Shown in pieces: positions 1 through 5,504 of a stretch of 6,951 nucleotides of DNA; position 1 is the first letter of the stretch; each line of letters begins with the position of its first letter. The DNA is from Blastocatellia bacterium. GTDB lineage: Bacteria > Acidobacteriota > Blastocatellia > Chloracidobacteriales > JADJPF01. The notes below the pieces were generated by a model. It saw only the letters and a program-made list of their open reading frames with translations. It was not told where the DNA came from and searched no databases. Location: contig JAEUQL010000193.1 of the NCBI GenBank assembly GCA_016789295.1, positions 1 through 6,951 on the forward strand, given 5' to 3'. Position numbers and translations under genes: made by a program.

Positions 1-656
1 ATCTTCTCCACCTGCTACTTCCGTACTTTTTTTATGGCATAGTCTATTTCTCTTTTCTTTTTGCAGACAGGATCACGGCTGGGGCAGCAATTCCTACTGC
101 ATCTGGGCTTGTCTTTGGCATAAATTCAGACTACAAAAAAGGAATGGATTTGGCACTGCTAGACTTTCTGGTAGTGGCAAGTGTGATCGAGTACTTAAAT
201 TACAAATACATCAATTTTTGGCGACAGATGGCAAAGCAGATAAACAGTCAAGAACTTACTCTCTTCTCATTGAGTCTTAAAAAGAAGTATATAGCTTCTC
301 TCTGCTCGATCCTTCTACTATATTCTGCTCTTTGGCTAGTACTCAAACAGTGTATAGCTCTTAGCCCTCTGATGATGAAGAGTGCTATTTTGGGTGGTGT
401 TGGCTATATGCTTTTTAGCATAGCTATTTTGAATGCAATGATTCTGTTTAGCCTGTCACATCCAGCTACAATACTAAAATCTCTGGCTTTTGGCCTAGCA
501 GCCAATCTGCTTGTTGGCTATACGCTCAGTCATATTGTTAGCATAGAGTATGCTGCTATTGGTTTGATTGTTGGAGCCGCTCTATTTGCAGTGCGCTCGA
601 CCCAATCGGTCGTCAAAGCAATAGCTCAACCCGACTACGCCTATTTTACTGCTTAA
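1..656 (+). CDS. pelG: PelG-like exopolysaccharide exporter, C-terminal part (5' end outside window)
   Basis: The reading frame is open from the left edge (first whole codon at base 3) to a TAA at 654-656, giving the last 217 residues of a protein that in Pseudomonas is about 450 residues. An ATG at 144 is internal, because the frame runs on upstream without a stop and that upstream part carries family-like sequence. PelG is the multi-spanning inner-membrane protein that moves Pel polysaccharide out of the cytoplasm with the glycosyltransferase PelF. Recognition rests on the remembered family pattern: an aromatic-rich helix ending in Phe-Ala-Asp-Arg, then Gly-Met-Asp-x-Ala-Leu-Leu, then a helix ending Glu-Tyr-Leu-Asn-Tyr. 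At least five hydrophobic segments follow each other. The next gene starts 7 nt after the stop, so the two are probably co-transcribed. The family call is fairly secure; the polymer could differ from Pel itself. Confidence 0.8.
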   Translation, partial: LLHLLLPYFFYGIVYFSFLFADRITAGAAIPTASGLVFGINSDYKKGMDLALLDFLVVASVIEYLNYKYINFWRQMAKQINSQELTLFSLSLKKKYIASLCSILLLYSALWLVLKQCIALSPLMMKSAILGGVGYMLFSIAILNAMILFSLSHPATILKSLAFGLAANLLVGYTLSHIVSIEYAAIGLIVGAALFAVRSTQSVVKAIAQPDYAYFTA

Positions 657-663
657 ATCTCTT

Positions 664-2388
664 ATGCTGCTAATCGACACTCTTAGCGCAATATGGATTA
701 CCTTACTGTCACTACTTCTCTTCTTTTATATTCCTGGGAAGCTCTTCCCAGAGATAAAAAAGCTAGGCTTTGTAGCAACAGTATCGCTCTCTGTGCTTAT
801 TTCCTTAGTCTCTACCACACTGCTTTCAAGGCTAGGAATATTAAATCCATTAACACTTATCGCCTGCTATTTTCTGCCCAGTATTTTTCTATGGAGTTAC
901 CAAAAACAGGTAAAAATGGAGCAGCTTATAAACGCCACTGCAAAACAGTTTACCCTGTTGCTTGCCAATATCTTTGAATTTGGTCTTCCTTACAGTAGTT
1001 TGAAAGAGAAGTGGCACTTACATATGGCTAGACTCAGAGAGGTTATCACCATTGCAGCAGCCAGAAGTAGCCGTCCTCAAGCAGTAGTTGGTTTGACATT
1101 GGCAGTTCTGATCTTGGCAATAAGCTTTACTGTAAGATTTGATAGACCTCTTTCAGAAATGCGGCTTGGGCACCCAGAAAGTTATGCTGCACTGCTAAAT
1201 GCAAGACAGATAGTTGCAGGTGATAGAGCGGGTATCGATATCTTTTCGGCTCTTGTTGCTGCTATTTCACTAATTAGCTCTTGTGATCCTATTCAGGTTG
1301 TGAGATTTCTACCGCCAATCATATCACTATTGACACTTATGATGCTGTTTTTGATTGTTAAAAGGTTGACAGATAGTACCTGTGCAGCTCTTGTCTCTCT
1401 GTTTACTGTTGGAGCTTACATCTTCACAATTCCAGCTATGTTATTAGATAAAAGAAGTGAGAGTGAGTTAATATTTTTGGCTACTTTGCGCTACACACTC
1501 AATGAAGCCTATATCAGACAATGGTCTGGAAGTCAGTTTGAAGTTGGAATACTCTTTGTTCTGTTTATTATCTATACTGCTATCACTTCAACAAAGATAA
1601 GGGTAAGCGGATTGCTACCTTTAATCCTTGCAGCTTATGCAACCCCAACAGTGGCAGCATTAGCACTGTTAGCTGCACTTTTTCTTTTAATACTGCAATC
1701 AGAAGCTTGGAAAAGAGTCATAGTAGTCGTATTCTGCCTATTGGCTACAATCATTGCAGGACTCTATCCGCTATCAACTTTGACCAATGTTGATTTTAGT
1801 TCTACAAGAGCTTTTCTACTAACTTTGCCAATATGGACTGCTATTATCTTTGGCTGTCTCTTTGCTCTTTTAGCTCGTGTCTCTTTCTACTTTGAGTATG
1901 CAGCAGCTATCTCTTTCATAACTTTTTCTCTATTTTTTCTCTTGCCAAGCAGAATAGAAGATCACTATGTAGAGTATGATATTACAGCACGAAAAACTTA
2001 TGAGATTTCACAGAGGTTTGCACGTCGAGAGTGGCTAGTAGTTGCCCCTGTAGAGCAGTTGGCCGAAGTATATGGCCTTGGTTGGTATGAAGACTTGGCA
2101 AAGTTCACACAGCAGCAGCAACTACAAAATGTAGCTACAAAACATACTTTTGTCTTTGTAGAGAAAAAGCCTTTTGTCTTTCGAAAAGAAGAGCAATCGG
2201 TTGGCTTTCAGATGCTGACCGATCCAACCTACAGGTTTTACAGATCAGCAGCAGGACGAGCAAGCATAGAATTTGCGGCTCTTAAACTGTGCGAAGAACT
2301 ACATAGCAAGTACCAAAAAGATAAGAGACATTCATATATATATTATGAAGACGAGGCCATCAGAATCTATCACTTTGAAAAAAAATAG
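664..2388 (+). CDS. Polytopic membrane protein, GT-C glycosyltransferase-like, with soluble C-terminal domain
   Basis: The 574-residue protein has about 12-13 predicted membrane helices, near residues 7-24, 36-56, 60-78, 139-158, 192-206, 215-233, 239-259, 291-309, 315-346 (probably two), 350-372, 383-404 and 408-427. A polar loop (about 80-138) follows the first three helices. Residues 430-574 look soluble. The segment after helix four (about 160-235) has the pattern His-Pro-Glu-Ser-Tyr, then Ala-Gly-Asp, a helix, Asp-Pro and another helix. This resembles the region after the first long loop in GT-C enzymes, which use lipid-linked sugar donors. The soluble part contains Val-Ala-Pro-Val-Glu-Gln and Gly-Leu-Gly-Trp. 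The start has no clear Shine-Dalgarno and lies 7 nt after the pelG stop, so translation is probably coupled. A role in modifying or polymerising the exported glycan is inferred; I do not recognise a named family. Arginine is mostly AGA/AGG (21 of 30), unlike the radical SAM gene. Confidence 0.85.
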   Translation: MLLIDTLSAIWITLLSLLLFFYIPGKLFPEIKKLGFVATVSLSVLISLVSTTLLSRLGILNPLTLIACYFLPSIFLWSYQKQVKMEQLINATAKQFTLLLANIFEFGLPYSSLKEKWHLHMARLREVITIAAARSSRPQAVVGLTLAVLILAISFTVRFDRPLSEMRLGHPESYAALLNARQIVAGDRAGIDIFSALVAAISLISSCDPIQVVRFLPPIISLLTLMMLFLIVKRLTDSTCAALVSLFTVGAYIFTIPAMLLDKRSESELIFLATLRYTLNEAYIRQWSGSQFEVGILFVLFIIYTAITSTKIRVSGLLPLILAAYATPTVAALALLAALFLLILQSEAWKRVIVVVFCLLATIIAGLYPLSTLTNVDFSSTRAFLLTLPIWTAIIFGCLFALLARVSFYFEYAAAISFITFSLFFLLPSRIEDHYVEYDITARKTYEISQRFARREWLVVAPVEQLAEVYGLGWYEDLAKFTQQQQLQNVATKHTFVFVEKKPFVFRKEEQSVGFQMLTDPTYRFYRSAAGRASIEFAALKLCEELHSKYQKDKRHSYIYYEDEAIRIYHFEKK

Positions 2389-2461
2389 CGGGGTTATCAG
2401 TGTAACAAGATCATAGAGATCGACCTTTTGGAAAAATTCCTGCAATTTCGGAAAAAACCTC

Positions 2462-2489
2462 TTGAAAAAAATTTTTTGATGACTAAAAT
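2462..2489 (+). promoter_or_regulatory. Possible upstream sigma70-type promoter for tRNA-Asn
   Basis: TTGAAA at 2462-2467 and TAAAAT at 2484-2489 are 16 nt apart, each one base from consensus. An A-run followed by a T-run fills most of the spacer. It would start transcription near 2496, about 30 nt before the tRNA. It competes with the TATAAT at 2508 as the main promoter. Confidence 0.4.
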
Positions 2490-2507
2490 ACGAACTTCGT
2501 CGCGAAA

Positions 2508-2513
2508 TATAAT
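2508..2513 (+). promoter_or_regulatory. -10 element TATAAT before tRNA-Asn
   Basis: A perfect TATAAT ends 14 nt before the first tRNA base. This predicts a start near 2520 and a leader of about 8 nt, a usual arrangement for tRNA genes. No good -35 hexamer lies 16-18 nt upstream, so either this or the TTGAAA/TAAAAT pair at 2462-2489 may be the working promoter. Confidence 0.5.
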
Positions 2514-2527
2514 TTGAAGCGATGCAT

Positions 2528-2607
<80 letters not shown>

Positions 2608-2642
2608 ATGTCCGCTTGCCAAAAAGCGGTCTAATAAACGGC

Positions 2643-2942
2643 TTAATTGACATGCTCCCGGTTTTGAAAAAAGGGATTCCCTAGATCGACGCTCAAACAA
2701 CACCCCTGATATCCAAAGGAACTTTCTGTTGAGAAGGTTAGCCTTTGCCCAGCCAACTTCAAGCCTCCAGGCGCAGAATTCCCCTGCAAGAGATCGATTC
2801 CCCTTGCCAGAATATTATAGCGTTTAACATCTGCTCTACTTTCTTTGATTGTTGGTAGTTGTTGAGCTTGATCTTGATAAGAGATAGACTGTAGCTTGTA
2901 GTCATCTCGTCTTGCAGGTCTGCATTGTACAATTCTCTGCAA
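2643..2942 (-). CDS. Doubtful small ORF, hypothetical, possibly part of a decayed gene
   Basis: This minus-strand frame encodes 99 residues from a TTG at 2940-2942 and is open for nine more codons upstream. It has no convincing ribosome binding site. An overlapping minus-strand frame at 2759-2962 encodes 67 residues from an ATG behind only a weak AGTAAG. The first half of the 67-residue frame and the second half of the 99-residue frame look the more protein-like, by eye. That would fit one gene split by a frameshift somewhere near 2780-2830. I recognise no domain in either. Both may be chance ORFs in the spacer between the tRNA and the acidic-protein gene; I see no other gene in 2600-3078. 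Confidence 0.2.
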   Translation of the reverse strand: MQRIVQCRPARRDDYKLQSISYQDQAQQLPTIKESRADVKRYNILARGIDLLQGNSAPGGLKLAGQRLTFSTESSFGYQGCCLSVDLGNPFFQNREHVN

Positions 2943-2989
2943 ATATCGAGCGTCTTGCTCATTGCATTACTTACTTTTACTCGATATTT
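2941..2989. repeat. Perfect 10-bp inverted repeat
   Basis: AAATATCGAG (2941-2950) and CTCGATATTT (2980-2989) are exact reverse complements with 29 nt between them. On the minus strand the repeat encloses the ATG at 2960-2962 of the doubtful 67-codon ORF. It could be a protein-binding pair of half sites or an RNA hairpin. At this length a chance match within 7 kb is quite possible. Confidence 0.5.
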
Positions 2990-3035
2990 ATATGCTTTTA
3001 TCCTTGGCCCAGGTCTAATGCCGAAAAGTGATAAT

Positions 3036-3061
3036 TAAGGAGCAGCTTAAACTGCTCCTTA
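3036..3061 (-). terminator. Probable intrinsic terminator of the acidic-protein gene
   Basis: TAAGGAGCAG (3036-3045) pairs perfectly with CTGCTCCTTA (3052-3061) around a 6-nt loop. The hairpin begins 17 nt past the stop codon of the minus-strand gene. On the minus strand it is followed by TTAATTATCACTTTT-like sequence, so the U-tract is interrupted. The position and the 10-bp stem support termination; the weak U-tract lowers certainty. Confidence 0.6.
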
Positions 3062-3078
3062 TCTGCTTTATAGGGCTT

Positions 3079-4689
3079 TTAGTTAAGATAACCTGGAGAG
3101 ACTTCTCTTGCGGAAGTATCTTTTGGACCAAAAAAGATCGGTTGACCATCGTCATCATTCTTCTTCTCTATTAAACCATCTACAACAAAGAGCCGTGCAT
3201 TAAGCTGATTGGCTATATCTATCAGCAGGTCTGAAACCTCTTCTGGATCATCATACTCTCTGTCTATGTGCCAGACGTGCGAGAAGAACTTAAGCTCACC
3301 ATCGTCTGTGTAGGAAGCAATATGTATCTCATCAAGCTCTTGATTCTGCCCGTGATAAGAGATGTAGAGTAACGGTCTTGAGTCTTCATCAAGACGACCC
3401 GTCATAAGCAGTTCAGTCAGCGCATTCTCTAGATTCATCCTGAGAGAAAGCGACTTCTGTAAGATTATTGCCATTCTAGGAACGTTCCAAAACTCAAGAG
3501 GTTGATTGAAAACGAAGATGGGAGGGATATTTTCTATACCTGCAGCCTCAAACTCAGAGTAGATAACTTCTTCTAGACCAGACCAAGCGGCTTCCATATC
3601 AGCCAACTCTTCATCATCTTCGTCTTCGTCATCATCTTCATCGTCTTCGTCGTCAAACTCGTCGTCTTCATCCTCATCTTCATCCTCATCTTCATCATCA
3701 TCGTCATCATCATCGTCGTCTTCGTCGTCAAACTCGTCGTCTTCATCTTCATCATCTTCGTCGTCAAACTCGTCGTCTTCGTCATCATCTTCATCATCTT
3801 CATCATCAAACTCGTCGTCTTCATCTTCATCGTCTTCGTCATCAAACTCGTCGTATTCTTGGTCATCAAGCTCGTTTTCTTCCATATCATTGTCATAGCC
3901 AAAGAGTTTCATTTCTAAATTGTCCTTTTCTGTTCCAGCAATTATTGCCGAGATTACTCTGATAACTAAGCAATAGCCTTCTGGGATTGAGTCAGCGATA
4001 GCCACTGGCTTAGATAAAACAGAAGTTTTCTGATATTCATCCGTAAGAGGAGAGATCTTTTCAGCAGAATTTGTCAGATATCCAAACCAGTTCTTCAAAT
4101 AGGTGCGGACAGACGAAGCTCGTGTCCATTCTGGATGATCAGCGTGGTAGAGGTGGGTGTCAATGAAGATTGTTGGCCCTTCCCCTATGCCACAAGCTCT
4201 ACGAACCAGCTTCTTTTCTGTGATCGGCTTCATAGATGTAGACAGGCGCGTAGGAATCTTGTTGACATCTTTCTCTGGTACGGCAGCCATAAAGAGAAGT
4301 GCAAAAGGAACGGCGTGATTTTCGCTCTGCTCGAAATGCTCTTCATCAACTTGCCGCTTTGCCAAAAAAGATAGCCTATAACCTATCTCTTGCAGTATCA
4401 ATGAGATCATCTCTGCAGCCACAGCAGGAGCCTGACCGCTTACCAGATACTCTTCTATCATGTGCTCATAACCATTATCTACCATCCAGAGTATAGACTC
4501 CCATAACTCTTCTGGAAAATCACCAAAATCTATCTGTTCGTCTAGACGAGAAGCCTTCTTTTTAATCAGCTTCATCTGTTCTTTAGCAAAAATCTCATTC
4601 TGTGATGCTGGGTCTAAATCTTTTTGCTCTTTCTCAAGCTGCTCTTCTGTGCCTTTCTCAGTAACTTTCTTCTTTTTTGAGTTAACCAA
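3079..4689 (-). CDS. Hypothetical 536-residue protein split by a long Asp/Glu tract
   Basis: I do not recognise the family. The start is TTG (4687-4689), chosen because a perfect AGGAGG (4696-4701) lies 6 nt upstream; the next residues are Val-Asn-Ser and a Lys run. Residues 1-50 are charged and probably helical or disordered. Residues 55-264 look folded, with an amphipathic Phe-Pro-Glu-Glu-Leu-Trp region near 58-70. Residues 280-361 are only Asp and Glu apart from Phe at 282, 294, 308, 320 and 345. Residues 362-536 look like a second folded domain, containing Ile-Phe-Val-Phe near its start and Leu-Phe-Val-Val-Asp-Gly near its end. There is no signal peptide or membrane helix, so a cytoplasmic location is expected. 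The protein must be extremely acidic. Binding to basic proteins or cations, DNA mimicry or a simple charged linker are all possible and untested. The gene stands alone on its strand with its own promoter and probable terminator. Confidence 0.9.
   Translation of the reverse strand: MVNSKKKKVTEKGTEEQLEKEQKDLDPASQNEIFAKEQMKLIKKKASRLDEQIDFGDFPEELWESILWMVDNGYEHMIEEYLVSGQAPAVAAEMISLILQEIGYRLSFLAKRQVDEEHFEQSENHAVPFALLFMAAVPEKDVNKIPTRLSTSMKPITEKKLVRRACGIGEGPTIFIDTHLYHADHPEWTRASSVRTYLKNWFGYLTNSAEKISPLTDEYQKTSVLSKPVAIADSIPEGYCLVIRVISAIIAGTEKDNLEMKLFGYDNDMEENELDDQEYDEFDDEDDEDEDDEFDDEDDEDDDEDDEFDDEDDEDEDDEFDDEDDDDDDDDDEDEDEDEDEDDEFDDEDDEDDDEDEDDEELADMEAAWSGLEEVIYSEFEAAGIENIPPIFVFNQPLEFWNVPRMAIILQKSLSLRMNLENALTELLMTGRLDEDSRPLLYISYHGQNQELDEIHIASYTDDGELKFFSHVWHIDREYDDPEEVSDLLIDIANQLNARLFVVDGLIEKKNDDDGQPIFFGPKDTSAREVSPGYLN
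3607..3852 (-). repeat. Imperfect GAN-codon repeat encoding the Asp/Glu tract
   Basis: These 82 codons are all GAT, GAC, GAA or GAG except five TTT. The recurring unit is Asp-Glu-Phe-Asp-Asp-Glu-Asp-Asp-Glu followed by more Asp/Glu. Phe-to-Phe distances are 12, 14, 12 and 25 residues (36, 42, 36 and 75 nt), so the array is degenerate. The longest gap contains nine Asp in a row and then alternating Glu-Asp. Synonymous codons are mixed, so the array is not a recent pure expansion throughout. The shifted frames stay open only because of the codon repetition. Confidence 0.9.
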
Positions 4690-4695
4690 AATAAT

Positions 4696-4701
4696 CCTCC
4701 T
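4696..4701 (-). promoter_or_regulatory. Ribosome binding site AGGAGG fixing a TTG start
   Basis: The plus strand reads CCTCCT, giving a perfect AGGAGG on the minus strand, 6 nt before the TTG at 4687-4689. The optimal spacing is the main argument for the non-ATG start. Confidence 0.85.
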
Positions 4702-4751
4702 AAACAGTCTTAACCAAACCTACTATTTTGCAGGAAAGTAGATGATTGGCA

Positions 4752-4780
4752 ATTATAGCAAGTAGTTATCAACTTGACAT
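4752..4780 (-). promoter_or_regulatory. Extended -10 promoter of the acidic-protein gene
   Basis: On the minus strand TGCTATAAT forms a perfect -10 (4752-4757) with a TGn extension. ATGTCA (4775-4780) is a 4-of-6 match to the -35 box at 17 nt. Transcription would start near 4745, leaving a leader of about 55 nt before the TTG start. The -35 overlaps a plus-strand TTGACA (4774-4779), which has no good -10 partner. Confidence 0.65.
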
Positions 4781-4809
4781 TTCGTCTCTGGTGTTTGAAA
4801 AAAAGTCCT

Positions 4810-4837
4810 TTTACAACCTTACCCCAGGTCTCATAAA
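4810..4837 (+). promoter_or_regulatory. Weak candidate promoter for the MOSC gene
   Basis: TTTACA (4810-4815) and CATAAA (4832-4837) are 16 nt apart, matching consensus at 5 and 4 of 6 bases. The predicted start near 4844 lies about 45 nt before the ATG. A gene at the edge of a divergent spacer should have a promoter here, and this is the best pair I found. Confidence 0.3.
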
Positions 4838-4888
4838 CTACTACCTTCACTGAACTTAAAAGATTGAGTAAAGACGAAGGGAGTCAAC

Positions 4889-5341
4889 ATGCAAAGCGGA
4901 CAGCTAGAAGCTATATGGATCAAAAGAATGAAGTTTGGGCCAATGGATAGGGTCAGTAGTGCTACCCTACTGGCTCAAAAAGGCATTGTGGGCAATGCTA
5001 ACCAAGGAGGAAAACGCCAAGTCACTATAATCGAACAAGAGGTTTGGCAGCAGTTAATGCAGCAGATGAGTTCTAGCCTCGACCCATCAGCTCGACGCGC
5101 TAACCTTCTGGTTAATGGTGTTGACCTTAACAACAGCCGAGGCAAACTCTTAAAGATTGGCTCTTGCAGAATTCGCATCTTGGGCGAAACCAGGCCGTGT
5201 GAGCGTATGGACGAGGCTTTACCAGGACTGAGAGAGGCAATGAAGAAAAATTGGGGGGGTGGTGCATTTGGTGAAGTACTCGACAATGGTGAGATTAAAG
5301 TTGGGGACAAAGTCTGCTGGGCAGACCAAGAAGAGAGCTAG
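4889..5341 (+). CDS. MOSC-domain protein
   Basis: The 150-residue protein is essentially a single MOSC domain, the fold of the molybdenum cofactor sulfurase C-terminus and of YiiM-like stand-alone proteins, which bind the cofactor or carry sulfur on a conserved Cys. Family-like features are Gly-Gly-Lys-Arg-Gln-Val-Thr (about 40-46), Arg-Ala-Asn-Leu (70-73) and the Glu-Thr-Arg-Pro-Cys-Glu-Arg-Met block with Cys104 as the likely sulfur-carrying residue. A Gly-rich stretch and a closing Gly-Glu-Ile-Lys-Val-Gly-Asp follow. The family often has Gly-Asp at about 35-36; here it is Gly-Asn. AGGGAG (4878-4883) stands 5 nt before the ATG. It is probably cytoplasmic. The substrate is unknown, and no molybdopterin genes lie in the window. 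A terminator overlaps the stop, suggesting a single-gene transcript. Confidence 0.9.
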   Translation: MQSGQLEAIWIKRMKFGPMDRVSSATLLAQKGIVGNANQGGKRQVTIIEQEVWQQLMQQMSSSLDPSARRANLLVNGVDLNNSRGKLLKIGSCRIRILGETRPCERMDEALPGLREAMKKNWGGGAFGEVLDNGEIKVGDKVCWADQEES

Positions 5342-5356
5342 AAGCTCCCTTTTTTT
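5331..5356 (+). terminator. Intrinsic terminator overlapping the MOSC stop codon
   Basis: GAGCT (5335-5339) pairs with AGCTC (5343-5347) around AGA. Beyond one A-C mismatch, AAG (5331-5333) pairs with CTT (5349-5351). Seven T run from 5350 to 5356. The TAG stop at 5339-5341 lies inside the hairpin. The stem is short but the T-run is good. Confidence 0.55.
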
Positions 5357-5396
5357 AAGACTGGAGAATGTTTTAACTCTTTTGGAACTGCACAAT

Positions 5397-5498
5397 ATGG
5401 AACCATTTAGCAAGATCGTTTTGACTATCGCTCAACTACTCAAGCTATACTTGCTCTTTCTCAAATCTTTCAAAAAGAGACTCTTTTTTCGGACTTAA
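5397..5498 (+). CDS. Possible 33-residue small ORF upstream of the radical SAM gene
   Basis: An ATG at 5397 opens 33 codons ending in TAA at 5496-5498, 6 nt before the radical SAM start. The peptide has a hydrophobic middle rich in Leu and Ile and a basic C-terminus (Lys-Lys-Arg), like a small membrane-associated peptide. GGAA about 10 nt upstream is a poor ribosome binding site. The candidate promoter at 5421-5451 lies inside it, which argues against translation from that promoter. It may be chance. Confidence 0.15.
   Translation: MEPFSKIVLTIAQLLKLYLLFLKSFKKRLFFRT
5421..5451 (+). promoter_or_regulatory. Candidate promoter of the radical SAM gene
   Basis: TTGACT (5421-5426) and TATACT (5446-5451) each match consensus at 5 of 6 bases, but the spacer is 19 nt, longer than ideal. 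Transcription would begin near 5458, giving a leader of about 47 nt. A terminator just upstream makes a promoter in this spacer likely. Confidence 0.4.
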
Positions 5499-5504
5499 AA
5501 ACTT

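Noticed and set aside
2393..2415. GTTA/TAAC and GATC/GATC short inverted repeats after the 574-residue gene as its terminator
   Set aside because: The stems are only four base pairs and no T-run follows, so I could not support a terminator there.
3607..3852. The repetitive block as a possible CRISPR array or DNA-level satellite
   Set aside because: There are no constant repeats separated by unique spacers. The repetition follows codon boundaries and lies in the middle of a well-supported gene.
3573..3902. A 109-codon Met/Thr/Lys-rich frame on the minus strand inside the acidic repeat
   Set aside because: It is the shifted frame of the GAN codon repeat, so its composition and lack of stops follow from the Asp/Glu codons. 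It has no ribosome binding site of its own.
4135..4496. Plus-strand frames of 79 and 65 codons opposite the acidic-protein gene
   Set aside because: They lie antisense to a strongly supported gene, show no ribosome binding site and have no recognisable protein features.
4774..4779. Perfect plus-strand TTGACA as the -35 box of the MOSC gene
   Set aside because: At 16-18 nt downstream there is only GAAAAA-like sequence and no acceptable -10. The hexamer overlaps the -35 region of the minus-strand promoter.
5472..5490. AAAAAG/CTTTTT hairpin with a T-run just before the radical SAM gene as a terminator or attenuator
   Set aside because: The stem is almost all A-T and six pairs long, too weak to act as a terminator. 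It is better explained by local A and T runs.
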